A stretch of 64,000 bases of DNA, taken from assembly GCF_004005995.1 (NCBI RefSeq), contig NZ_CP034767.1, positions 2,232,001 through 2,296,000 of the forward strand, read 5' to 3'. This document shows positions 37,316 through 46,470 of this stretch, in pieces (the stretch's first letter is position 1; every line of letters begins with the position of its first letter). The notes below the pieces were generated by a model that made no database searches, had not been told where the DNA came from, and saw only the letters and a program-made list of their open reading frames with translations. Origin of the DNA: Devosia sp. 1566. Lineage in GTDB: Bacteria > Pseudomonadota > Alphaproteobacteria > Rhizobiales > Devosiaceae. A program made the position numbers and the translations under genes.

Positions 37316-38191
37316 ATGAATATCGGTTTCATCGGCCTCGGCGTCATGGGGCGCCCCATGGCTGGCCATCTGATCGCTGCCGGGCACCAGGTCGCCTTGC
37401 ACCGGGTCAAGGAAGCGTCCCAGGCCTTGGTCGAGCAAGGCGGCAAGGCGCTGTCGAGCGCGCAGGCTGTGGCTAAGGCCTCCGACATCGTTATCCTGAT
37501 GCTACCCGACACGCCCGATGTCGAAGCGGTGCTGTTTGGACCTGACGGCGTGGCTGCGGGCCTTGCCCCCGGCAAGCTCGTGATCGACATGAGCTCCATC
37601 TCGCCCATCGCCACCAAGGACTTCGCGAAGCGCATTGAGGCCCTCGGCGCTGATTATCTGGATGCGCCGGTTTCGGGCGGCGAAGTGGGCGCCAAGAACG
37701 CCGCTCTCACCATCATGGTAGGTGGCAAGGAGGCGGTGTTCGAGCGCGCCCTGCCGCTGTTTCAGACCATGGGCAAAAACATCACGCTCGTTGGTGGTGT
37801 CGGGGATGGGCAAACCGCCAAGGTCGCCAACCAGATCATTGTCGGGCTCAACATCCAGGCAGTCGCCGAGGCCTTGCTGTTTGCCCGGAAGGCCGGCGCC
37901 GATCCCGCCAAGGTGCGCGAAGCGCTGATGGGCGGCTTTGCCGCGTCCCGCGTGCTTGAGCTGCATGGCGAACGCATGATCAAGCAGACCTTCGATCCGG
38001 GCTTCCGCATCCGGCTGCACCGCAAGGATCTGGCGCTGGCGGTGGATGCGGCGCGCGCCCTTGACCTTGCCCTGCCCAACGCCGCAGCCACCCAGCAACT
38101 GATGAATGCGGCTGTCGCCAGAGGTGACGGCGACAAGGACCATTCCGCCCTGATCCGCACCCTTGAGGCGCTGGCGGGCGGCGGCAACTAG
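37316..38191 (+). CDS. 2-hydroxy-3-oxopropionate reductase-like beta-hydroxyacid dehydrogenase (291 aa)
   Basis: NAD(P)-dependent beta-hydroxyacid dehydrogenase that would reduce tartronate semialdehyde to D-glycerate (GarR/GlxR type). Rossmann motif GFIGLGVMGRPMAGHL, substrate-binding DAPVSGGEVGA, and catalytic Lys in GQTAKVANQIIVG. GarR/GlxR-type length. AAGGAG-type site upstream, 10 bases after the isomerase gene. L-threonate or 3-hydroxyisobutyrate dehydrogenase activity cannot be excluded, but the neighbour supports GlxR. Confidence 0.88.
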   Translation: MNIGFIGLGVMGRPMAGHLIAAGHQVALHRVKEASQALVEQGGKALSSAQAVAKASDIVILMLPDTPDVEAVLFGPDGVAAGLAPGKLVIDMSSISPIATKDFAKRIEALGADYLDAPVSGGEVGAKNAALTIMVGGKEAVFERALPLFQTMGKNITLVGGVGDGQTAKVANQIIVGLNIQAVAEALLFARKAGADPAKVREALMGGFAASRVLELHGERMIKQTFDPGFRIRLHRKDLALAVDAARALDLALPNAAATQQLMNAAVARGDGDKDHSALIRTLEALAGGGN

Positions 38192-38269
38192 ACCCGCGCA
38201 CCAGCACAAGCTTGCCAGCAGCGGCGCCGAGGTGCCGCTGAACGAACCTTCATGCCCAGGAACCAAGCC

Positions 38270-40399
38270 ATGCCACTCGACAAGCTGCCGCAGACGCCAT
38301 TCGGAGCCGTGTATTTCCGCAAGTCCAACCCGCCGCGCGAGGACTGGGAGCGCGATTATGCCGTTGCTGCCAAGGACGGCATGAATGTGTTCCGTCACTG
38401 GTTCATGTGGTCCGCCATCGAGCGGCGCCCCGGCTTTTATGACTGGGAGGATTATGACCGGCAGATGGACCTTGCCGCCAAGAACGGGATCAAGACCATC
38501 ATCGCCGAGCTGACCCATACGGTGCCGGACTGGGCCTATCGTCAATTCGCCCACGCCCGTCAGTTGCGGGCGGATGGTCGGCCGATGACTTCTAATATGG
38601 GGGTGAGCGCCGCCACCGGCGGCTTTTCTAATAATGGCGGTGGCGCCGGTGCCTTGAGCATGAACGCGCCCGAGGTCAAGGAAGCCGTCGGCCATTTCCT
38701 TTCCGCCCTCGCCAAACGCTACAAGGGCCATCCCGGTCTGCTCGGCTATGACGTGTGGAACGAGGTCAACTATGCCGCAGATGTCGATTATTCCGAGTTC
38801 ATGAAGGCCGATTTCCGCCTCTGGCTGCAGGCGAAATATGGCAACCTCGATACGCTCGCCAATGCCTGGTATCGTTATTCCTACGCCGAGTGGGACGATA
38901 TCGAACCGCCCCACGAGGTGGCCGCTTATCCCGAAAATCTCGACTGGCTCGCCTTCAAGCGCGAGAACTACTACGACCAGATGCAGTTCAAGATCGACAC
39001 CATCCGCGGGATCGATCCGGACTGCCTGATTGCCGCCCATGGCGTGGGCGGCGCGATCCCCAACATGGCCGCCAATGGCTCGGATGACTGGCTCGCCGCG
39101 TCCAAGGTCGAGCTTTATGGCCTGACCTGGGTGCCCAGCCGGCGCGGCTTTGCGCCCTGGCAGAACTTCTTCGGGCCCGACCTTACCCGGGCGGCTGCCC
39201 GCGGCAAACCCTGGTGGCATGCCGAACGGCCTGGCGGCCCGCTGTGGCTGCAGCCGCAAGTGCTGGGCCGCGACAAGGAAGATGGCCGGGTCATGGACCC
39301 CGAAGATATCCGCACCCTCACCATGACCTCCTTTGCGGCCGGCGCCACGGGTGTGCTCAATCTGCGCTTCCGGCCGCTGCTGGACGGTCCGCTGTTCGGC
39401 GCCTTTGGCTCCTATGGCATGGATGGTTCGCGCACACCGCGCTCGGACATGGCGAGCGAAATCGGCAAATGGGCCAATGCACTCGAGCAGAAGTCGCTCT
39501 TTGCGGCCAAGCCGGTCAAGGGCGATATCGCGCTGCTGGTGATCCCGGAGGCGCAGGCCTGGGACTACCTGCTCAACCACAACCACAAGCCCGAGACTTA
39601 TCGTGAGGCGATGTGGGGTGCCTATCGCGGCTTTTTCGACAATGGCATCCAGGCCGACTGGGTCCATATCGATCACATCAACGATTACGACACCATCTAT
39701 GCGCCCTACCCGATCATGCTGACGGCCGAACACGCTCAGAAGCTGGGCGCCTGGGTGGAGGCAGGCGGTACACTGATATCGGAGGCGACGCCTGGCTATT
39801 TCGGCGATCGCGGCAAGGTTGGAACGGTGCAGCCCCACAACGGGCTCGACCGGGTGTTCGGGGCGCGCGAAAGCGAGGTCGAGTTCATGCCCGATATCGG
39901 CGACCGCATTCGGTTCGATTTCGATGGCAAGCCAGTTGGCGGCGGCGGGTTCCTGCAGTCCTATGCTCCGACGACGGGCACTGCGCGCGGCGCTTTCACG
40001 GACGGACGCACCGCGGTGGTGGAGAACAGCTTTGGTGAGGGCCGGACATTGCTGGTCGGCACCCATCCCGGGGTCGCATATTTCCGCACCAGCAGCGCGG
40101 AAAACCTGGCTTACTTTGCTGATGTGCTCGCCTGGACCGGCAATAAACCGCGCGTCACCCTTTCAAACCCCCAACTGCATGCCCGCCTGCATGAAGGACC
40201 GGAAGGAGCTGTGCTTTGGGTGATCAATCCTACGCGCGAGGCGCAAAAGGCGGAAGTCATGGTGGACCAGCAAATCGCCTCCCTGGGTGAGCCTTACTGG
40301 TCATCATACAACGCTGCGGATGGTGCGGGGACAATTACCGTGCCGGCCCGCGATGTGCTGATCGTACGGCTGAACAAGAGCGGCGGCGAAGCGGCTTAG
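38270..40399 (+). CDS. GH42 family beta-galactosidase (709 aa)
   Basis: Retaining beta-galactosidase of glycoside hydrolase family 42. Catalytic TIM barrel with acid/base Glu165 in LLGYDVWNEVN and nucleophile Glu319 in PWWHAERPGG. The trimerisation (GATase-like) domain is at ~400-610 (YREAMWGAYRGFFDNGIQADWVHIDHIND), and a small beta C-terminal domain ends it. No signal peptide, so it acts on imported galactosides. AGGA lies 8 bases before the chosen ATG; an ATG six codons upstream overlaps that site. Last gene of the uptake operon. Confidence 0.92.
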   Translation: MPLDKLPQTPFGAVYFRKSNPPREDWERDYAVAAKDGMNVFRHWFMWSAIERRPGFYDWEDYDRQMDLAAKNGIKTIIAELTHTVPDWAYRQFAHARQLRADGRPMTSNMGVSAATGGFSNNGGGAGALSMNAPEVKEAVGHFLSALAKRYKGHPGLLGYDVWNEVNYAADVDYSEFMKADFRLWLQAKYGNLDTLANAWYRYSYAEWDDIEPPHEVAAYPENLDWLAFKRENYYDQMQFKIDTIRGIDPDCLIAAHGVGGAIPNMAANGSDDWLAASKVELYGLTWVPSRRGFAPWQNFFGPDLTRAAARGKPWWHAERPGGPLWLQPQVLGRDKEDGRVMDPEDIRTLTMTSFAAGATGVLNLRFRPLLDGPLFGAFGSYGMDGSRTPRSDMASEIGKWANALEQKSLFAAKPVKGDIALLVIPEAQAWDYLLNHNHKPETYREAMWGAYRGFFDNGIQADWVHIDHINDYDTIYAPYPIMLTAEHAQKLGAWVEAGGTLISEATPGYFGDRGKVGTVQPHNGLDRVFGARESEVEFMPDIGDRIRFDFDGKPVGGGGFLQSYAPTTGTARGAFTDGRTAVVENSFGEGRTLLVGTHPGVAYFRTSSAENLAYFADVLAWTGNKPRVTLSNPQLHARLHEGPEGAVLWVINPTREAQKAEVMVDQQIASLGEPYWSSYNAADGAGTITVPARDVLIVRLNKSGGEAA

Positions 40400-40410
40400 A
40401 TTGTAGCCCT

Positions 40411-40435
40411 GCAGCAGCGGGAAATCCGCTGCTGC
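40411..40435. terminator. Hairpin between the GH42 gene and recN
   Basis: Perfect 10-bp arms GCAGCAGCGG/CCGCTGCTGC with a 5-base loop, in the 60-base gap between convergent stops. No T-tract, so a terminator role is likely but not certain. Confidence 0.55.
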
Positions 40436-40459
40436 CAATGCTCCGCGCTTCCAGATCCG

Positions 40460-42130
40460 TCAGTGCACTTCGCTTAGAAGCTTGCTGGCAGCGGCCCTGG
40501 CTTCCTCGGTAACCTTGGCGCCGGCGAGCATGCGCGCTACTTCCTCGCGTCGCGCCGGAGTATCCAGCGGTTTGACATGCGTGCGGACAAAGGCGCCCTC
40601 TTCTACCGCCTGCTTCTCGATCAGAAGATGCCGTTGAGCACGGGCGGCAACCTGGGGAGCGTGGGTCACGGCCAGGACCTGCACCTTGTTGGCCAGGCGC
40701 GCCAAGCGCCGCCCAATGGCGTCTGCCACCGCGCCGCCAACGCCGGTGTCGATTTCGTCAAAGATCAGCACCGGCGCCGAACCACGATCGGCCAGCACCA
40801 CTTTGAGCGCCAGAAGGAAGCGGCTGAGCTCGCCCCCTGAGGCAACCTTGAGCAGCGGCCCGGGCATGGTGCCCGGATTGGTTTGCACATGAAAGGCGAT
40901 CTGGTCGTAGCCAGACGCCATGAGCCGGCTTTCATCGATCTGGTGATCGACGATGAAGCGTGCCGAACCCAGCTTCAAATCCGGCAACTCGGCGCCCACG
41001 GCCGCGCCCAGTGCCCCGGCAGCCTCGGCCCGGCTGGCACTGAGAGCCTTGGCATGGTTGCGGTAGAGCGCTTCAGCCTGCACCGCCGCGGCTTCAAGGG
41101 AGGCCAATCGGCTTTCCCCACTTTGCAGGGTCTCCAGGTCAGCGGAGAACCGAGCCAGCACGGCTGGCAGGTCATCGCAGTTGGTCTGGTGCTTTCGTGC
41201 TGCAGCGCGCAGGGCAAACAAGCGCTCTTCCACGCCCTCCAACTCGGCCGGATCAAACGCCATCTCACGCTTCAGATCCTCCAGCGCATCGGCGGTACGA
41301 TCAAGCGCAATTAACGAGTTGTCGAGCGCATCAACAATGGGCTGGAACAGGTCTGCCCCGCCGTCGATCTTGCGGAGCAAGCGGCGCATCAGCCCGGCAA
41401 GGGCTGGCGCCGGAGCCATGGGTCCGTTGATCAACTCGTCAATTTCCCCGACCTCGGCGGCCGAACGCTCAAGCTGCTGCAGATGTTGCCGGCGCTCGGA
41501 CAACTCTTCTTCCTCGCCGACCTGCGGTGCGAGCTTGGAGAGCTCTTCGACAGTGTGACGGGCGAAGTCCTCCTCCGCCAACGCCGCCGCAACCAAGGCT
41601 TTCTGCTCCTTGACCGCAGCTTGTGCATCGGCGAGTTCCTGCCAGGCGTCCCGGACCAGAGCCGCTTGGGTGTCCAATTCCCCAAAGGCGTCGAGCGCCG
41701 CGCGGTGGGTTGCGACATCCACCAGAGCGCGGTCATCGTGCTGGCCATGGATTTCCACGATCTGCGAGCCAACGCGTTGCAGGAGCGCAGCCGACACCGG
41801 CTGATCATTGATAAAGGCTCGGGTGCGGCCATCGGCATATTGCACCCGCCGCAGGATCACATCTTCGTCGTCGGGAATGGCATTGTCGCGCAGCGCCGCA
41901 CGAGCGGGGTGATCGGCCGCAAGTTGCAGGACGGCGACAACCTGACCGTTCTCGCTGCCGCGGCGCACCAGCGAAGCGTCCCCTCGCCCACCGAGAGCAA
42001 GCGTAAGCGCATCAAGCAGGATCGACTTGCCGGCGCCGGTCTCGCCGGTAAGAACCGTCATGCCGGCGCCCAGCGCCAGATCAAGCTGATCGATAAGGAC
42101 AATGTTGCGAACCGAAAGCGCGTTCAGCAT
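40460..42130 (-). CDS. recN: DNA repair protein RecN (556 aa)
   Basis: SMC-like ATPase for double-strand break repair. Walker A GETGAGKS at ~30, a long coiled-coil middle, then the signature/Walker B region LSRFLLALKVVLADRGSAPVLIFDEIDTGVGG and the D-loop. Normal length. The start MLNALSVRNIVLIDQLDL matches the family; the frame upstream is not conserved-looking. It lies 117 bases after bamD and is the last gene of the division-cluster strand here. Confidence 0.96.
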   Translation of the reverse strand: MLNALSVRNIVLIDQLDLALGAGMTVLTGETGAGKSILLDALTLALGGRGDASLVRRGSENGQVVAVLQLAADHPARAALRDNAIPDDEDVILRRVQYADGRTRAFINDQPVSAALLQRVGSQIVEIHGQHDDRALVDVATHRAALDAFGELDTQAALVRDAWQELADAQAAVKEQKALVAAALAEEDFARHTVEELSKLAPQVGEEEELSERRQHLQQLERSAAEVGEIDELINGPMAPAPALAGLMRRLLRKIDGGADLFQPIVDALDNSLIALDRTADALEDLKREMAFDPAELEGVEERLFALRAAARKHQTNCDDLPAVLARFSADLETLQSGESRLASLEAAAVQAEALYRNHAKALSASRAEAAGALGAAVGAELPDLKLGSARFIVDHQIDESRLMASGYDQIAFHVQTNPGTMPGPLLKVASGGELSRFLLALKVVLADRGSAPVLIFDEIDTGVGGAVADAIGRRLARLANKVQVLAVTHAPQVAARAQRHLLIEKQAVEEGAFVRTHVKPLDTPARREEVARMLAGAKVTEEARAAASKLLSEVH

Positions 42131-42247
42131 TCCCGGAAATCCCAAGCTCCACCCAGACCGGCACCGCTGCGCGGCATGGCCGGCAAATAATCGGGGCACG
42201 CCAGCAAACTAGCGCGCCCCGGAACAAACAAGCAACACTTTAGTTCG

Positions 42248-43093
42248 TTACTTGCGCAGCGAACTCATCCAGCTGCCGCTTCCCATGGCGGGAGCTAGAC
42301 CCTGCTGGCCCAGTTTCTTGAAGGCTTCCTGGTACCAGGTGCTGGACGGATAGTTGTGCCCAAGCACGGCCGCTGCGGTCTTGGCCTCGTTAACGAGACC
42401 GAGCAACAGATAGGCTTCGGTCAGGCGATAAAGCGCCTCCTCGATATGGGTCGAGGTCTGGTGTTCTTCCACGACCACCCGGAAGCGATTGATCGCGGCC
42501 GTGTACTGGCCGTTGCCGAGATAATAGCGGCCAACCGACATTTCCTTGCCAGCGAGTTGGTCATAACCAACCAGCAGCTTTTCCTTAGCGTCCTCGGCGT
42601 AAGGCGACTTGGGATAGTTGGCGATCAGCAGATTATAGGTGTCGATGGCATCGCGCGACAATTGCTGGTCGCGAGTGATGTCCTTGATCTGCCCGTAATA
42701 GGAGTTGCCCTTGAGATAGAGCACGTAAGGAACGTCCTTGCCGTTCGGATAAAGCGCAAGGAAGCGGTCGGCGGCGAGGATCGCTTCGGCGAACTTGCCG
42801 ATGCGGTAATGCGCATAGACCTGCATCAGCTTGCCTTTTTCCGCCAGGGGCGAATTGGGGTGCTGGCGCTCGAGGCGCTCGAGCTGGGTCACAGCCGTGT
42901 TGTAGCGCTGCGCGTCCATATTATCGAGAGCCTGCTGATACAGCGACTCCGCCGGGATGATCGGCTCTTCCTTGGCCTTAGGGGGCCCGAACAGGTTCAT
43001 GCCCGAGCAGCCCGTAAGCGCCACGACCATGACGCCAACCGAAAGCAACCGGACTGTCCGGCTAGCGCGACCACCAAAAGCAACAACTGTCAC
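42248..43093 (-). CDS. bamD: BamD outer-membrane assembly lipoprotein (281 aa)
   Basis: Lipoprotein of the BAM complex that inserts outer-membrane beta-barrels. Lipobox VVALTGC with Cys29, then five TPR-like repeats (AESLYQQALDNMDAQRYNTAVTQLERLERQHPNSP and similar to ~240). GTG start after GGGACA. It follows lpxC by 83 bases, the arrangement usual in Hyphomicrobiales. Confidence 0.95.
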   Translation of the reverse strand: MTVVAFGGRASRTVRLLSVGVMVVALTGCSGMNLFGPPKAKEEPIIPAESLYQQALDNMDAQRYNTAVTQLERLERQHPNSPLAEKGKLMQVYAHYRIGKFAEAILAADRFLALYPNGKDVPYVLYLKGNSYYGQIKDITRDQQLSRDAIDTYNLLIANYPKSPYAEDAKEKLLVGYDQLAGKEMSVGRYYLGNGQYTAAINRFRVVVEEHQTSTHIEEALYRLTEAYLLLGLVNEAKTAAAVLGHNYPSSTWYQEAFKKLGQQGLAPAMGSGSWMSSLRK

Positions 43094-43176
43094 GAACTGT
43101 CCCGTCCTTACACGTACCGCTGCTGCGGCGTAGATAGAAAATGGATCAAAACTGTGGCCGTGCCGGCCACGAAGAA

Positions 43177-44133
43177 TTAACGCACCGAACGCAGGTAATG
43201 ATTGACAGCCAGCCCATCAGGTTGATCGTCAAACGCCTCGAATTCGAGCGGCAATGCCTCGGCGCCCACTATTTCATAGTTGGCTTCACTCGAAAATAGC
43301 CCAGCCAGAACATGGGCGTTCAAGGCGTGGCCACCCTTATAGGAGCGGAACCGGCCCCAGATCGGCAAGCCACCGAGTGACAGGTCGCCGATGGCATCGA
43401 GCAGCTTGTGACGGACAAATTCGTCCTCGTAGCGCAAGCCGCCGGGGTTGAGGATCTTGTCCTCATGGACGGTGATGGAATTGTCGAGGCTCGAGCCCAT
43501 GGCGTAGCCGGCCTGGCGCAGGATCTTGGCGTCGCGAACGAAACCGAAGGTACGGGCACGCGAAACGTCGTCGTAGTACCGCCGCGGCGTCCAGTCGAAG
43601 ATCATGCGCTGCCGGCCGATGACCTTGCTGTCAAAATCAATCTCGAGATCAAGGGCGCGGCCGTTATAGGGCTCGAGCGCGGCAAAGGAGTCGTTGTTGC
43701 GCACGGTAACAGCGCGCATGACCTTGAGGAACTTCCGCTGGGCCGGCTGGATTTCGAGCCCTGCTTCCAGAATCGCCTGGGCGAACGGGAATGCACTGCC
43801 ATCAAGAATGGGGCATTCCGGGCCGTCCAGAGTGATCAAGGCATTGTCGACGCCCATGCCCGACAGAGCCGAGGTCACATGCTCGATGGTGGCGACGCTG
43901 ACGCTGTCGCCCAGATCGAGCGTGGTGCAAAGCGTGGTGCGGGTAATGCGTGAGAAATGCACCGGTACGGGCTTGGTGACCCTTCCGTCGCTCATTTCGC
44001 GGCAAATCAGGAAGCCGCTATCGACGGGCGCGGGGCCCAGGGTAAGCGTAACGGGCTGTGCCCCGTGAACACCATATCCAGCAAAGGACAGGGTGGATGA
44101 CAGGGTGCGCTGGCGCGTGGACAGTTTATTCAT
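43177..44133 (-). CDS. lpxC: UDP-3-O-acyl-N-acetylglucosamine deacetylase (318 aa)
   Basis: Committed zinc-dependent step of lipid A synthesis. Zinc and catalytic motifs: VATIEHVTSALSG, FVRHKLLDAIGDL and SYKGGHALNAHVL; the opening TLSSTLSFAGYGVHGAQPV is typical. Start chosen at MNKLSTRQRT with GGAG 11 bases upstream; an ATG 16 codons earlier lies beside the ftsZ terminator and is unlikely. A terminator separates it from ftsZ, so it probably has its own promoter. Confidence 0.96.
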   Translation of the reverse strand: MNKLSTRQRTLSSTLSFAGYGVHGAQPVTLTLGPAPVDSGFLICREMSDGRVTKPVPVHFSRITRTTLCTTLDLGDSVSVATIEHVTSALSGMGVDNALITLDGPECPILDGSAFPFAQAILEAGLEIQPAQRKFLKVMRAVTVRNNDSFAALEPYNGRALDLEIDFDSKVIGRQRMIFDWTPRRYYDDVSRARTFGFVRDAKILRQAGYAMGSSLDNSITVHEDKILNPGGLRYEDEFVRHKLLDAIGDLSLGGLPIWGRFRSYKGGHALNAHVLAGLFSSEANYEIVGAEALPLEFEAFDDQPDGLAVNHYLRSVR

Positions 44134-44180
44134 ACTCGGGATCACTCCACCCCAGCGGGGTACGCGGAAACTGTTAGCCA

Positions 44181-44211
44181 AAAAAAACTCGGTGCGGAAG
44201 CCGCACCGAGT
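44181..44211 (-). terminator. Terminator of ftsZ
   Basis: Minus-strand ACTCGGTGCGG-CTT-CCGCACCGAGT followed by TTTTTTT: an 11-bp stem with a strong T-tract, 29 bases after the ftsZ stop. Confidence 0.95.
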
Positions 44212-44239
44212 GATGTTGGATGCTCGCTACAAGGAACCG

Positions 44240-45901
44240 TTAACCGTGCTTGCGCAGGAAAGCGGGGATCTCAAGATGCTCTTTCTGGGGCGCAGGAGCG
44301 GGCTGGCGACCATGCGGATCAAGAGCGCCGCGCGCACCTTCAGCAGCAGCCGGAACCCGCGAAGCCCTTGGGCCGCCTGCCTCAATCGCGCTGCGAGCAG
44401 CGGCATCATCGGCTCCAGAATAGACCGCTTCGTCGCGTCCGCCTTCAGCGGTTTGACCCAGGCTCAGGCCCACATTGGAGGCCAAACGCTTGAACAAGGC
44501 ACGGGCATTGCGAGGCTCGGCGTCCTGCCTTTCCTGCGGCTCCTGTGACCGGCGCGCAACAATTGGAAGCTCCTCAGTGCGGGGCATCCGGCGCTGACCT
44601 TCGGGGCGAGCGGCGTGCGAAGGCACATAAACGCTCGGCACCGGCGATTCTTCGGGCATTGCGGGCTCGTCCATCTCGTCGATGGCCTGGGCCGAAGGGA
44701 TATAGGGCTCCACCATCACACCATCATCGTCATGGCCGCTATAGGCGGGGGCTGGCGCTTCATGGGAGATAGCCTCGGCCACCGCGGCTTCGACCTGATG
44801 CTCGATCTGCTGCTGAACAACGCCCTGGGCGCTACGCTCGGCGGCAATACGGGTCGGCTCGACGGGAACATGACGCTTTACCGAAAGCGGCGTGCGCGAA
44901 GCATGCGGCTTTGCGGGCTCGAGCGCCTGCACCATGGTTGCATCGGTGCCGGTCGCCACGACGGACACGCGGATCGTGCCGGTCAGATCTGGATCATAGG
45001 TTGCACCCAGGATGATGTTAGCATCCGAGTCGACTTCCTCGCGGATGCGGCTGGCAGCCTCGTCCACTTCGTAAAGGGTCAGGTCAGGGCCGCCGGTGAT
45101 CGAGATCAGCAGGCCACGTGCACCCTGCATGGACACATCGTCCAGCAGCGGATTGGCAATGGCAGCTTCGGCAGCGTGACGCGCACGGTCTTCGCCCGAT
45201 GCTTCGCCGGTACCCATCATCGCCTTGCCCATGCCGCGCATCACGGCGCGAACGTCGGCGAAGTCGAGGTTGATGAGGCCTTCCTTGACCATCAGATCGG
45301 TGATGCAGGCGACGCCCGAGAACAGCACCTGATCTGCCATCGCGAAGGCGTCGGCGAAGGTGGTCTTTTCGTTGGCAACCCGGAACAGGTTCTGGTTGGG
45401 GATAACGATCAGGGTGTCGACATGGCGGTGCAGCTCATCGATGCCGTCTTCAGCCAGACGAGCGCGACGATTGCCTTCGAACGAGAACGGCTTGGTGACC
45501 ACGCCAACCGTCAGGATGCCCTGCTCACGAGCGGCCCGAGCCACAACCGGGGCCGCACCGGTGCCGGTACCGCCGCCCATGCCCGCGGTGATAAACACCA
45601 TGTGCGAGCCCGAGAGGTGATCGTTGATCTCGTCCCAGCTTTCTTCGGCTGCGGCGCGACCGACTTCCGGGTGCGAGCCAGCACCCAAGCCCTCGGTAAC
45701 GCCGACACCCAACTGGATGATGCGCTGTGCCTTGCTGAGGGCGAGAGCCTGTGCGTCGGTGTTGGCAACGACGAAGTCGACGCCATCGAGCCCAGACTCG
45801 ATCATGTTGTTAACGGCGTTGCCGCCGGCGCCACCACATCCGAATACGGTGATGCGGGGCTTAAGTTCCTGAATATCTGGGATCGTGAGGTTGATGGTCA
45901 T
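44240..45901 (-). CDS. ftsZ: Cell division protein FtsZ (553 aa)
   Basis: Tubulin-like GTPase that forms the division ring. GTP-binding signature [11 protein letters not shown]-terminal [13 protein letters not shown], and the T7 loop [11 protein letters not shown] are present. The globular part ends near ~320, followed by a ~220-residue disordered linker. The conserved C-terminal peptide [10 protein letters not shown], which binds FtsA and others, ends the protein. Start [13 protein letters not shown] matches relatives. It is transcribed apart from ftsA (568-base gap) and ends at a strong terminator. Confidence 0.98.
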   Translation of the reverse strand: MTINLTIPDIQELKPRITVFGCGGAGGNAVNNMIESGLDGVDFVVANTDAQALALSKAQRIIQLGVGVTEGLGAGSHPEVGRAAAEESWDEINDHLSGSHMVFITAGMGGGTGTGAAPVVARAAREQGILTVGVVTKPFSFEGNRRARLAEDGIDELHRHVDTLIVIPNQNLFRVANEKTTFADAFAMADQVLFSGVACITDLMVKEGLINLDFADVRAVMRGMGKAMMGTGEASGEDRARHAAEAAIANPLLDDVSMQGARGLLISITGGPDLTLYEVDEAASRIREEVDSDANIILGATYDPDLTGTIRVSVVATGTDATMVQALEPAKPHASRTPLSVKRHVPVEPTRIAAERSAQGVVQQQIEHQVEAAVAEAISHEAPAPAYSGHDDDGVMVEPYIPSAQAIDEMDEPAMPEESPVPSVYVPSHAARPEGQRRMPRTEELPIVARRSQEPQERQDAEPRNARALFKRLASNVGLSLGQTAEGGRDEAVYSGADDAAARSAIEAGGPRASRVPAAAEGARGALDPHGRQPAPAPQKEHLEIPAFLRKHG

Positions 45902-45925
45902 TAGGGGCCCCATAGTGGCTTGGTT

Positions 45926-45939
45926 GGTAAAGATTTACC
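45926..45939. promoter_or_regulatory. Inverted repeat upstream of ftsZ
   Basis: GGTAAA-GA-TTTACC is a perfect 6-bp inverted repeat with 2-base spacer, 25 bases before the ftsZ start. It could be an operator or part of the ribosome-site region; no matching regulator is known to me. Confidence 0.35.
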
Positions 45940-45949
45940 TCCCAAATCG

Positions 45950-45965
45950 TTAACGGGCACCTAAC
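45950..45965. promoter_or_regulatory. CtrA-like binding site upstream of ftsZ
   Basis: TTAA-N7-CTAAC differs by one base from the alphaproteobacterial CtrA consensus TTAA-N7-TTAAC. CtrA controls ftsZ in Caulobacter, so the place is sensible. A short motif match only. Confidence 0.35.
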
Positions 45966-46438
45966 AACTGTCCCATTGCCGTTAACCCTCATGCAAAATG
46001 CAACACTTCCCCGCTCTCTGGGGTCCAGGGGACATGCGGCGTTTCAGGCCGGCTTTCAGCTTCACGAAAACGAGATGGTAAACGGCGCCAGGGCGGCTGA
46101 GGCGTGCCGAATCTCCGCTCGACCAAAGGTCAGCGGCTGCGACATGGGGCAAGGATCGCCTCGGTGCCGGTCGTCCGGCGAAGGATATAGGTGAAGCAAG
46201 CCTTGCCCCATGCTATCCCGGAGACTCTATGGAAAGGACCGTCCTCGGCTTAAGCCCGTGCCGAAAGACAAACCCGGGGGCTCAAATCGGGTCACAGATC
46301 ATCCTTTAAACCACAGGACATGGAGCGACCCCCATGCCATCCGGCCTCCCCATGCCGACCGTTCGTCGCGACCGCGCAGTTACGCATGAAGATGGGGCAA
46401 CAATAACCGAGCTTTTGGCACCGGGGATAAATTGAGTC

Positions 46439-46462
46439 GCCGGGCAGCGGAGGCTGCCCGGC
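46439..46462 (-). terminator. Hairpin after ftsA
   Basis: GCCGGGCAGC/GCTGCCCGGC, a perfect 10-bp stem with a 4-base loop starting 8 bases after the ftsA stop. On the minus strand it is followed by GACTCAATTT, a weak T-run, so it would stop or slow read-through into ftsZ. Confidence 0.6.
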
Positions 46463-46470
46463 CAACCACG

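Larger units (their letters stand above)
45902..46470. other. Long ftsA-ftsZ intergenic region
   Basis: 569 bases without a convincing gene. It contains a strong hairpin right after ftsA and, near ftsZ, an inverted repeat and a CtrA-like site described separately. This is the expected place for ftsZ promoters. No -35/-10 pair with good spacing was recognised by eye. Confidence 0.6.

Noticed and set aside
37502..40066. Minus-strand open frame of 854 codons
   Set aside because: Antisense to the dehydrogenase and GH42 genes, with no motif and no ribosome site; a composition artefact.
45976..46194. Possible small gene in the ftsA-ftsZ gap
   Set aside because: No ribosome site, no sensible composition and no match to a family; more likely control DNA.
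46109..46438. Three GANTC (CcrM) sites in the ftsA-ftsZ gap
   Set aside because: About two are expected by chance in a segment of this length and composition, so no claim is made.
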